A stretch of 64,000 nt of DNA from Buxus sempervirens (Eukaryota > Streptophyta > Magnoliopsida > Buxales > Buxaceae). Location of the stretch: positions 42,763,253 to 42,827,252 of the forward strand of contig OX387187.1 in the NCBI GenBank assembly GCA_947561395.2, read 5' to 3'. This document shows, piece after piece, positions 46,101-55,900 of this stretch; position 1 is the first letter of the stretch; each line of letters starts with the position of its first letter. The position numbers and the translations under genes were made by a program. The notes below the pieces were generated by a model. The model searched no databases. It was given only the letters and a program-made list of their open reading frames with translations, and was not told the DNA's origin.

Positions 46101-46763
46101 GGCACTATATTTGCAAGCCATTCGGGGTATGTGGAAACTGCTAAGAATCCGGCTTGGAATTGTTTAACCACTTCATCTTTGACCTTTAGTGTCCATTCAG
46201 GTTTTAACCTTCTCAATTTCTGCTTAACTGGCTTGGCGTCTGGTAGAATGGGTAGCCTGTGCACCACCATATCTGTGTCTAACCCCGGCATATCCCGATA
46301 CGACCATGCAAACACATCTTCATAATCAGCCAAAAATCGTATCATTTCATCCCGCTGTACCTCAGATAGACATACCCCAATCTTCACTATTTTTGGGTCA
46401 TCTTCGGTCCCTAGGTTGATTGATATGGTCTCTTCGATATTGGGTTGGACCCCCTTTTCATGACGCTCTAATTGATATGTGATTTCTTTTGGAACGTCGT
46501 CTTCTTCGTCCTCGGTCTCTTCTTCAACCCCCATTAGGTCAAAGTCGAGCTCAAGGTCGAAGTCATACTCATCCTGATCAAATTCCGTTTGCTTATATGG
46601 TTCATAAATGGTTTGGACCTTTTTGAAAACTTTATCTTTTCTAGAAAAAAATGGAAAATCTTTTTGTGTTTTTTGAGAGCCTTCTACAAAATCTTTCCCT
46701 GAAGACGAAGGCTCATTAAAACCTTCAGGAAAAGGGCATTCCACTAATGGAGTTTTTTTTTGG
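43157..46763 (-). pseudogene. pol of element A: RT, RNase H pair, integrase; one stop codon
   Basis: In minus-strand order: the acidic linker; reverse transcriptase (PVPKKDGKVRMCVDYRDLNK, YVDD); a degenerate RNase H (LILYLSVLETSMG); a second RNase H (MFFDGAANMNGNGIGA); integrase (WGIDVIG, VTDNASN, GAVEAANK); and the C-terminal NWEGPYIVKK. TAA at 45,917-45,919 replaces the Glu codon of element B in MAKEDQEKTAF, within reverse transcriptase. In the integrase zinc finger the first Cys of the C-x2-C pair is Ser (AGT at 44,093-44,095; RSHLC against RCHQC in B). The rest is open and very close to B in protein while many third positions differ, so both copies descend from active, selected lineages. 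It enters by frameshift from the gag-pro frame at the A9 run (46,753-46,761). Confidence 0.9.
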
Positions 46764-47356
46764 AAGCCATGTCTGTTTGCCAAACAAACGCGGCTTCAAA
46801 AGTAAGGGGAGTTTCCTCCCAATTATTCAGAATGAAAGAATCTGGGGCAGGGATACAAGCCTGCTCCTCGAGCTCATGGTCTGCATCAGAGATCACCAAT
46901 ACTGGGTGAGTTGCATCGCCTGTTTCTTCTGTAGGGCTAGTTCCAGATGGAACTTCTACTGCAGCCCAATCTATAAAAGGTAGCTCCTCTGCTACTTTTT
47001 CTTGGTTGCCTTCTGTCATGGCAAAGAATGCCCCTACGTCCTCAGAAAAGTCCTGCTCCTGTTCTGCCTGTGGCCCAGGCCCACCAGATGCTTGTGGAGG
47101 TGGAGGTGGAACATATGGTTGTACTATTGAGGATTTAGGTTTCTGGAATGGGTTGACATTGTAGTATGGAGGTTTGGCCTGATCCTCAGGAGGAGACAGC
47201 TGAATCATGTGAGACAGCTTAGGAAAAGTTTCCCTGATGTGCGGGAATTTTATAGCTTCTATCTGCCCCTGTCTTCTCCATTTCCTTGGCTTGGACCCCA
47301 ATCCTGCTCTGTGAACCATCTTCTTAACCTGTACTGGTTCTATTCTTCCTTGTAGG
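46744..47356 (-). pseudogene. gag-pro C-terminal part of element A, cut by element B
   Basis: The frame carries the end of the G-patch (LQGRIEPVQVKKMVHRAGLG, KPRKWRR), the conserved SKPPYY-like block (PPYYNVNPFQKP), DFSEDVGAFFAM and NNWEETPLTFEAA, and ends SKKKLH and TAG (46,744-46,746) right behind the A9 frameshift run. The 5' side stops at 47,356, where element B's LTR begins; the rest of A's gag, protease and 5' LTR must lie to the right of element B, outside the window. The open frame that continues leftward into the LTR is accidental. Confidence 0.85.
46753..46761 (-). promoter_or_regulatory. -1 ribosomal frameshift site, element A
   Basis: A run of nine A on the minus strand (TTCCAAAAAAAAACTCC) provides the slippery heptamer A AAA AAA. 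The gag-pro frame stops two codons after CTC CAT (TAG), and the pol frame is open through it one base back. Same sequence and spacing as in element B at 56,613. Confidence 0.65.
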
Positions 47357-47446
47357 TGTAGACACCCCAAATTGCACAAACAATCATCAAAAATCATTAT
47401 CTCCTGGAAAGCCAGCACAGAATTTGAAGAAAATATACTTTTACCT

Positions 47447-47588
47447 GTATCCGGATACTCAATCCGGATACAAGTACTCTTTCCCGTATCCGGATACTCA
47501 TACCGGATACGTGTGAGCCTTAGCGTATCCGGTACCATGTACCGGATACCTTAAGGCCCTTTGTTATCCGGTCTGATGTACCGGATAC
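47447..47588 (+). repeat. ATCCGG/CCGGAT inverted-repeat array in U3 of element B
   Basis: About nine half-sites GTATCCGG or CCGGATAC alternate: GTATCCGGATAC, TCCGGATAC, GTATCCGGATAC, ACCGGATAC, GTATCCGGTACC, TACCGGATACC, TTATCCGG, TACCGGATACC. The array lies about 90-230 bp from the LTR start and about 155 bp upstream of the TATA box, the same place as the CCGTA/TACGG array of family A. Confidence 0.85.
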
Positions 47589-47743
47589 CTTAAGTTTGCT
47601 CAAAATTAGGGTTTTCCGAGAGCTTTTCACTTTTACCATCATGTCCCTCATTAAATGAGGGGAAATCGCGGAAATAACCTTAGGGTTTAGGTTGGAGTGG
47701 TTCTAGACATTAAGTTGTGTCTACCAATGACCTTAGCCCTTGC

Positions 47744-47753
47744 CTATAAATAG
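47744..47753 (+). promoter_or_regulatory. TATA box of element B LTR
   Basis: CTATAAATAG followed by GAGCCTCC. It is identical in sequence to the family-A LTR box and at a similar distance (388 bp) from the LTR start. Confidence 0.65.
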
Positions 47754-49635
47754 GAGCCTCCTTCTTGAGCAAATGGCACACAACTCTTGTTTTGAATTCT
47801 CGCAAAGAAGAACTCCAAGAGAAGAAGAAAACCGCTGTGGAATCGCCTCCAGCTCTCAGGTAAGCCTCAACTTTTCTTTTTATTTTCTGTCTTTACATTC
47901 CTAGATCTAGATCTCTTCTTCTACCTTTCTGTAGTGTAAAGCCTTGTTTGTATGTGTGGAAATCCTTCCCCGGCTCAAAGTATCTCAAGACTCCCCTAGC
48001 CGTAAAACGTGAAGGCGGATCTAGGAGAAACGAGACTGGGGATTGACCCTAGTGCTAGAACCCATGTAGCGTAAGGCTTTTTGATTGATTGCAAACCGTT
48101 CCATATTCAAAGTACCCTTGATTATCTTAAAGAGAACAAAGGGAAACGATAATGGAACGGAACCCTAGGCTATGCTAAAACCTATTTTGTTGAATCTATA
48201 TGCATGTGTATGGATCTTTCTAGGTTTTTTTCACTTTTGCACACATATCACTATTTTGGCGGGATAGGCTCATATTTGGGGTTTATTGCATTTATTGTGA
48301 TAAAACTCAAATAAATGGCCTCAATCAATTCTGGAATGCCTTTCGGATGATTTTGAAGTATTTGTGTTCATTTTACACGAATTTCATTTTTTTTATCAAT
48401 TTTCGGACTTGGATTTCTTCAAAAGTGGCTTAACTTGACAGCACCTGTACCCTTACTTCGGACGTCCGTAACTTCATCATCCGGATGAATTTTGGGGCGA
48501 TTCCAGAACCATGGGAAAGGTGAGGCTGTCTAGTTTATGTCCACCAAATTTCATGAATTTCTATCTAGCCGATTTTTGACACTTCTCTGTCGAAGTTAAG
48601 TGGACAGTTCAGGTCCAAGTACAGAACTTGTCACTTCGACGGACCGCCATGTGTTCGTTTTAAGTCCGATTCGAGTGGTTTTTATTTCTGAGTACTCCTT
48701 TTTGAGTCTATTTTCAAATCCAGTTGGTTTCATAATTTTTGGATTCCATTTGAATTATTGGTAGCCGATTTACTCAGAACTGCTCATTTGCATTTTTCTG
48801 GGTAAATCCGTGATCTTCGGGGCCTGTTCGGGAGACCACCCAAGGCACATCCGAAGGGATTTTTGTATGAGGCTAGTTTCTGTTGAAAGATGGCCATACA
48901 GACTTCAATCACACCAAATTTCGTGGATTTCTATGTAGTGGATTTTTCTAGACAATTTTCCAAAGTTGCCCACTTACCACTTTTAAAAATCCCCAACAGC
49001 AACTTCAAAGGAGCATAACTCCTAGATTTTTCATTGGAATGAAGTGAAATTTTGCATGAGACTCTTATTTACCCTAATCTTTCAAATGGATTTGGTTTGG
49101 TTCAATTCAGAATTGGATTTGAATGATTTTAAGGCAAATGGCATACTTTTTACCGAATTTTCCGGATTTGATTTAACTTGGTTTTAGGCAACCTCTACTT
49201 TGATTTTCATCTTTTGAAATATTCCAGAAGTGATATTGACATAAGAGAAGATCTAAAATCCATTTGGATCTTCATGTGAAAATATCATACATTGTTCCTT
49301 TTTCAAGGTTTCTCATGATTTTTAGCAAGCTTTCTTACTTTGTTTTTTGCATGAATATACACTTGGCAACCACTTCGTGTGGATGAATGGGGGTGCCTAA
49401 CACCTTCCCCCGTTCATAATCTAATCCCCTTACCCATCTCTGGATTTGATTTTTAAGTAGGATTGTTTTTATCCTAGAATTTGTCTTTTGGCTATTTTTG
49501 CCTACTTTTGAACTCTTTGGTGTCCATTCTCACCCCAAAATCATGAATGGTGGCGACTCTCCCAATTTTTGCGTTGAGCCCGTGTGTTGACGGAGGGGAC
49601 GATCACTCCGGTGATTTTTTCCCATGTCTCACAAC

Positions 49636-49653
49636 TGGCGACTCTGCTGGGGA
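49636..49653 (+). other. Primer-binding site of element B
   Basis: TGGCGACTCTGCTGGGGA starts two bases after the LTR end. TGG pairs with the CCA end of a tRNA. The tRNA would end TCCCCAGCAGAGTCGCCA; I do not assign the amino acid. Confidence 0.75.
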
Positions 49654-51021
49654 CTTGTGGATTTAAGCCTATTTGTGTATATTCATGCTTTTTCATCACT
49701 TTTGAATGCTTGCTATTTTGTTTACTTTATTGGTGTATATTGGTGTATTCTAAATCTGATTGGGATACTTTTAAATTTTACATGGATGAAGGCATGTGTG
49801 TATGCTTGGATATGCTAAGGATCATGTTTAGGGCCTTACCTTGTTGTGCATGCCTACTTGTTTTTGTTTGCCTTGTGTTAGGAGGTTCTTAGTGCCATGA
49901 TTTGAGCATGAAAGATGATGAGCAAAAAATCTGTAAATACAGTAGCCATTAGGATGGTTTTCTAGCATGCTTTACCTCATTAAAACACTTTTGTATCATG
50001 TCAAGTAGTTGCTAAATTTTTAGGCATTAATTTGGGGTATAAGGGAAGCACTTTTGAGCATGAAAATTCTGGAAATTTTAGTGTATATTTGGGGGATTTC
50101 AAGCATGTTTTACCTCATTGAAACACTTTTGAACCATGCCAAGTAAGTGCTAAAATTTTAGGCTTCAATTTGGGGTAAATGGTACACTTTGAGCATGAAA
50201 AAGAGCATGAAAATCTGGAATTTTAGGAATGCTTTTGGGTTTCAAGCATGTTTACATGATTTAATTGTTGTTTGTGCAAATAACATGTTTTGTATACCAC
50301 TTTTTGGGCATGTAATATTTTTTGTGCATATTTGGTTGCTTTGGTGCTTGCTTGCTTGTATTTAGCTTCATGATCTTTGTCATTTGTACCTTGGCTTGAA
50401 ATTGAATGCATGGCTACGAAAAAGAGTGGCAAGGGGCTGGGACGTTATGAATGTTACCACAATTTTAAAATTGCACTTGAGCACTTGAAACAATTTGCAC
50501 AGCCTACCCTTTACCTATTAGGAAGTTGAACCATGAATGTGTGTAGCTTGGCGCACCGAGGTCGTGACTTCGGAAAGCGAAAGTGAAAACATTTACCTTA
50601 GAATTTGAGTCAATGATGTGATGACAATGGGATCTGTGATTCGATTCCGGGCATCACTAGACTTGAGTTCTAAGTTGCCAATTAAGCCAAAACCCAAAAA
50701 CCATACGCTTGAAGGTGGAGAAACACGTTTTTGGCTAAAAGCACACAATTGCGTTTGGGGAATTGGGTGTAAATGTGGGAAGGCCGTTTGCATGTTTTAC
50801 AGGCCAAGGTATAATGTGAATACCATATTGAATGAAGGTAATACAAGGTGGCAAGGTAAAGCCATGTCCTTTTCTTAAATTTGAGGAATTTTGCAAGTAT
50901 GATGTCCAAGCCCGATTTGGGGCAAGTTTTGAAGGTCAAATTAAGGTGAACATCAATTGGGAATGAAAAAAAAAAAATCAAATCTGGTGAAAAAATGAGT
51001 CAAAAAGGGCCATTTCGGCAA
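49654..51021 (+). other. Leader of element B, part 1 (tandem duplication)
   Basis: A unit of roughly 130 bp containing CAAGCATGTTTTACCTCATTG, AAACACTTTTG and TGAGCATGAAAATTCTGGAA occurs about two and a half times at about 49,965-50,260. Open frames of 102 and 86 codons (49,584 and 50,618) lack a domain and are not conserved elsewhere in the window. Ogre-type relatives often have an extra ORF upstream of gag; I see no convincing one here. Confidence 0.5.
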
Positions 51022-51162
51022 TAACCGGCAACTCAGGCCGGTTAATAACAATCCTGTTCATATCCGGTATATATTTCCGGATAAAAAGGCATATGCGTGA
51101 ATCCGGTTATGGTAACCGGATACAATAAGGCATATTATTATCCGGAATGTTATACCGGATAC
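51022..51162 (+). repeat. ATCCGG/CCGGAT array in the leader of element B
   Basis: Half-sites TAACCGG, GGCCGGTTA, TATCCGG, TTCCGGATA, AATCCGGTTA, TAACCGGATAC, TATCCGGAA, TACCGGATAC alternate with spacers of 7-25 bp. It is the same motif as in the LTR (47,447) and in front of aORF2 (63,020). It lies 1.75 kb upstream of the gag start. Confidence 0.8.
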
Positions 51163-51467
51163 GTTCAAAAATGCACAAATTGGCTTTTCAGCCCAAGTTT
51201 TCAGAATAAAATGCCTAAAACACTGTGGATAATCCTTAGGCACCCCGAAAAGAACATAAGAAATGTTCCCAAAAATACAAAAAAAAAAACAAAAACAAAA
51301 AAGAATAAAATAAAATATTCTTTCAGGATTTAACCTAAGTTTGAAAATCAAAGAGGAAACCAAGGTGTCATATTTTTGACACCAACTCAACTCAAACATG
51401 TGTCAGTCAAACTCTGGAACTTGAAAACTGAGAAAATTCAGCAAATTTGAAGAAGAAAAAAAAAACC

Positions 51468-52735
51468 TTTGGTTGGTTATTTTTATCAATCAAATCAAAA
51501 AAAAAAAATGAAAACCTCGGTTGGTTATTTTTATCAATCAAATCAAAAAAAGTGGGACACTTGGAAGCCCTAGAATATTCCATGAAAACCTTGGTTGGTT
51601 ATTTTTATCAATCAAATCAAAACATTTGTGGGATACTTGGATAGAGTAGTCCAAGACACCTTTGGTTGGTTATTTTTATCAATCAAATCAAAACATTTGT
51701 GGGATACTTGGATAGAGTAGTCCAAGACACCTTTGGTTGGTTATTTTTATCAATCAAATCAAAACATTTGTGGGATACTTGGATAGAGTAGTCCAAGACA
51801 CCTTTGGTTGGTTATTTTTATCAATCAAATCAAAACATTTGTGGGATACTTGGATAGAATATTCCAAGACACCTTTGGTTGATTATTTTTATCAATCAAA
51901 TCAAAACATTTGTGGGATACTTGGATAGAGTAGTCCAAGACACCTTTGGTTGATTATTTTTATCAATCAAATCAAAACATTTGTGGGATACTTGGAAGCC
52001 CTAGAATATTCCAAGACACCTTTGGTTGGTTATTTTTATCAATCAAATCAAAACATTTGTGGGATACTTGGATAGAATATTCCAAGATACCTTTGGTTGG
52101 TTATTTTTATCAATCAAATCAAAAAAAAAATGAAAACCTTGGTTGGTTATTTTTATCAATCAAATCAAAAAAAAAAAATTGGGACCCTTGGAAGCCCTAG
52201 AATATTCCAAGACACCTTTGGTTGGTTATTTTTATCAATCAAATCAAAACATTTGTGGCATACTTGGATAGAGTAGTCCAAGACACCTTTGGTTGGTTAT
52301 TTTTATCAATCAAATCAAAACATTTGTGGGATACTTGGAAGCCCTAGAATATTCCAAGACACCTTTGGTTGGTTATTTTTATCAATCAAATCCAAAACAT
52401 TTGTGGGATACTTGGATAGAGTAGTCCAAGACACCTTTGGTTGGTTATTTTTATCAATCGAATCAAAACATTTGTGGCATACTTGGATAGAGTAGTCCAA
52501 GACACCTTTGGTTGGTTATTTTTATCAATCAAATCAAAACATTTGTGGGATACTTGGAAGCCCTAGAATATTCCAAGACACCTTTGGTTGGTTATTTTTG
52601 TCAATCAAATCCAAAACATTTGTGGGATACTTGGATAGAGTAGTCCAAGACACCTTTGGTTGATTATTTTTATCAATCAAATAAAAAAAAAAATGGGACA
52701 CTTGGAAGCCCTAGAATATTCAAAATCAAAACAAA
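51468..52735 (+). repeat. 71-bp tandem repeat, about 18 units, in the gag leader
   Basis: Units start TTTGGTTGGTTATTTTTATC and contain AATCAAATCAAAACATTTG and GGGATACTTGGATAGAG. Exact 71-bp spacing is seen at 51,661, 51,732, 51,803 and 51,874. Variants end GGAAGCCCTAGAATATTCC or have the middle replaced by an A-run (about 51,495, 51,550, 52,127, 52,165 and 52,685). 71 is not a multiple of three, so it does not encode a repeated protein. Each unit holds ATAGAGTAGTCC/ATAGAATATTCC variants in an interspersed order, so units spread by unequal exchange. Confidence 0.9.
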
Positions 52736-52844
52736 AAAAAAAACAAAAAAAAAAAAAAATCTGGATTGGTGTTCACCTAACCTACTGGTTTACATATATA
52801 GGGGTGTGACTCAAGTTAAATGGAAACTAACATGTTCTATTCAT

Positions 52845-52919
52845 TGTTTTTAATCAGGTACATTCAACCCAGGTACACTTGCAATCATTGCTCCAGTAAC
52901 CAGATCCAAAGCAAGAGCC
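52845..52919 (+). promoter_or_regulatory. Splice-acceptor-like site and open frame before the gag ATG
   Basis: TTGTTTTTAATCAG at about 52,844-52,857 is a good plant 3' splice site. The gag frame is open upstream of the ATG (reading APVTRSKARA before M). A leader intron that removes the 71-bp repeats would be a simple way to bring the cap close to gag. This is inference from sequence only. Confidence 0.35.
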
Positions 52920-55900
52920 ATGAATCCTGAAGAGAACCAAGCCCAAGCTACTGTCCCCGCTCAGGACTTCACTCAACTGCAGGAGCAAGTGGCCGGTCTG
53001 GCCAAGATGCTGGGGGACTTATTGGCGGCGCAGGCCCAACAGGCCCAAGCCCAAAACCAGGCCTCTACCTCCCATCAGGCACCACCACCTCAGGCCTACA
53101 TACCGCCTCCGGTTCAGCCCATGCCTGAGCCCATTTCTGAACCGGTCCCTGAGCCCATTCTGATCAGGGAAAATACAGCTGAGTCTGAGAAAGAGTTGGA
53201 GAAAGAAAAGGCCCGAGATAAGATGGAGAAGAAAATGCTGCTGAGGATAGAGAGGATCCAGGCAGAGCTGAAAGAAGTGAAGAGGGGAGGCAGCCATGCA
53301 GGCACCACCTTCGAGGACCTGTGCATGTACCCGGACGTCTGTCTACCGGCTAAGTTCAGGTGCCCGGATTTTGACAAGTTTGATGGCACGGGCTGCCCAT
53401 TGAGCCATCTCAAATTATACTGCGGGGCCCTGTGCCAATTTGGCCGGGACGATGGAATACTGATCCAGCTCTTCCAAAGGAGTCTAACCGGGTCAGCCCT
53501 TCGGTGGTTCGCTACAGTGGACCATGGAAGGATTAGGAGGTGGAAGGACCTAGCAGACGCTTTCTTGGACCAGTACAAGTTCAACTCGGAGATCGTGCCG
53601 GACCGGTACGACATGATGAGGATGACCAAGGGGAAGGATGAACCGGTGCGGCAATACGCCAAGAGGTGGAGAGAGGCCGCCTCCCAGGTCAGGCCACCTA
53701 TGCAAGAGCCGGAGATGATCTCCACCTTTATGGGCACACTAGGGCAGCCCTTTTACAACCATCTGGTGGGCCAGATCACCACCAACTTTACAGCCCTGGT
53801 GCAGGTGGCTGACCGGATCGAAGAAGGGGTCAGGTCAGGAAGGCTGATAGACTACTCTACTCTGACTGGGCAGTCTGATTCCTCTGACTCTATGGCCCAG
53901 AAGAAAGGGGCCGGGTTCAAAAAGACGGGGGCCCGAAAAGAAGCGGAGGTGAACCTGGTCCAGGCTCCTCCAGTCAAGAAGCCACTGCACGTCAACATCT
54001 CGGCACCCCAACAGGCCCAGCAGGCCCAGCAGTCGTACCAGACCCCGCTGAATGTCAACTTCTCTCCTTCTGTGCCAGCTAACACAAGGAGGACCTTTAC
54101 TAAGGAGGAGCGGGATGCCTGGTTCGCAGCAAGGAAGAACCGGGTTTTCACCCCTCTACCAATATCTCTTTCCCAACTATTGCCAACCCTGCTAAAGGGT
54201 GAATACTTGACTCTGAAGGAGCCTAACCCAAATGCCACCAGGGGGAGAAATTTTGACACATCGGTCACCTGTGATTTCCACATGGGTGCCCCGGGGCATT
54301 CTACTGATACCTGCTGGGTGTTAAAGCATGCAGTCCAGGACCTGTTGGACCAGAAGGCGTTGGTCTTTAACACTGCTGCACCCGCCCCGTCGGGAAATGA
54401 TATTGGGCAGAACCCTCTGCCGTACCACAATGGGGCAGGCCCATCCAACTCCATCACTGCCATATCCACCACCAAAAGGGCCTTTGACCCATCACAGCTC
54501 ATAGCCCCTGTGGGGACCACAGTCCAGGTCCGATTTTTCCCAGAGGAGGAAGAGGAGGAGATCAACATGGTCTCCCAAAAAAACAATCTTGCTGCTGAGG
54601 ACATAAGCTCCTCCTTAAACCGGGTCTCTTCTCTGATGGCCCAGATAAATACTGCAAGGCCCCCATTGGTCTTCAATTGCAGTCCACCCATTTACTCCCC
54701 ATCCAAGCCGTCTAAGGCTCCACTGGTCATCAATCTTGACCCCACCACTGCTTCCATCACTTCTTCTGTCCCCACCAAATCCAAACTTCAACCCCTGGTT
54801 GTAAATGTGCAGCCGGCCCATGCTATCCCTAAACCGGCCCATACATCCCGGTCCAGACTCCAGCCATTAGTGGTTAACATCCCTAAATTAGCCTATTCAG
54901 AGGCCGCTGTACCATGGAATTACAGCGAGGGAATCACGGCTACGGTTCCAATGGTCAAGGACCAGAACCAGGAGGAGGTGAACCTCATGACGAGGTCGGG
55001 GAGATGTGCAGGGGGTGAAGAGAAAGAAAAGGAGACAGAGGTAGAAAAAGAAAAAACAGAAAAAGAAAATGAAGAAAAAAGAAAACAGAAGGGAAAAAAT
55101 AAAATAGGAGAAGACACCTCCCAGGGTGCAGAAAATGAGGCAGCAGACCTCATAAAAATAATAAAAAAGAGTGAATTCAATCTTGTGGATCAGCTAAACA
55201 AGGTCCCGGCCCAGATTTCAATACTGGGCCTTTTGCTGAATTCTGAAAAGCATAGGGATGCATTGTTAAGGGTGCTACAGAGTGCACACGTATCCCGGAC
55301 CATTGATCCAGACCAGCTTGGTAAAATGGTTGGTCTAATCTTGTCACATAATGTGATAAGTTTCTCAGAGGGTGAGATCAGCCCAGGTGGGTGTTATCAT
55401 GTGGACCCTTTGCACATCACTGTGCTTTGTAAGGGCTGCATGGTTGCACGGGTTTTAATTGACAACGGGTCAGCGTTAAACGTTTGCCCGTTAATCACTT
55501 TTACCAAGCTGGGTCTGGACCAGTCAAGGATAAAACGGAATGGGCGGATAGTGAGGGCTTTCGATAGCTCCAAGACCCACTCCCTAGGGGAGATTGAACT
55601 GCCGGTCACAATTGGGCCGAATATCTTTAACATCACATTTGAGGTGATGGATATACCCGCAGCCTTCAATCTGCTCCTAGGAAGGCCGTGGATACATTCG
55701 GCTAGGGCAATACCATCCACGCTCCACCAAAGGGTGAAATATGTAAGAGGGCAAAGGGTGATAACAGTCCTAGCTGAAAACTTGGTGCCACCCATTGTGT
55801 CACCTGATGTACCCTTGATCAATGTGGACCTAACTGTCGACAAGATTGCATTCCACTCATTTCAATTTGAGGCGGTCAATTACATACCTGGGGGGTGTGA

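Larger units (their letters stand above)
47357..49633 (+). mobile_element. 5' LTR of element B
   Basis: Starts TGTAGACACCCCAAATTGC and ends CCCATGTCTCACA, 2277 bp, followed directly by a primer-binding site. It sits in the G-patch codons of element A; the bases before it (GTAGG, 47,352-47,356) are the expected target duplication, whose partner is outside the window. The TATA box CTATAAATAG is at 47,744-47,753, and a second exon-like R/U5 start with GGTAAGCC is at about 47,860. It shares both termini and the last ~280 bp with family-A LTRs, but its U3 and middle are different. Confidence 0.9.

Noticed and set aside
51447-52500. Repeated open frames with a GYFYQSNQNICGILG-like peptide
   Set aside because: The 71-bp period shifts frame every unit. 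The frames are by-products of the tandem repeat.
51468-52735. CRISPR-like array (regular repeats)
   Set aside because: The units are contiguous 71-bp tandem repeats without unique spacers, in a plant retrotransposon leader.
53852-54691. 279-codon frame antisense to gag-pro
   Set aside because: It is a shadow of the high-GC gag-pro frame, with no domain and not kept in element A.
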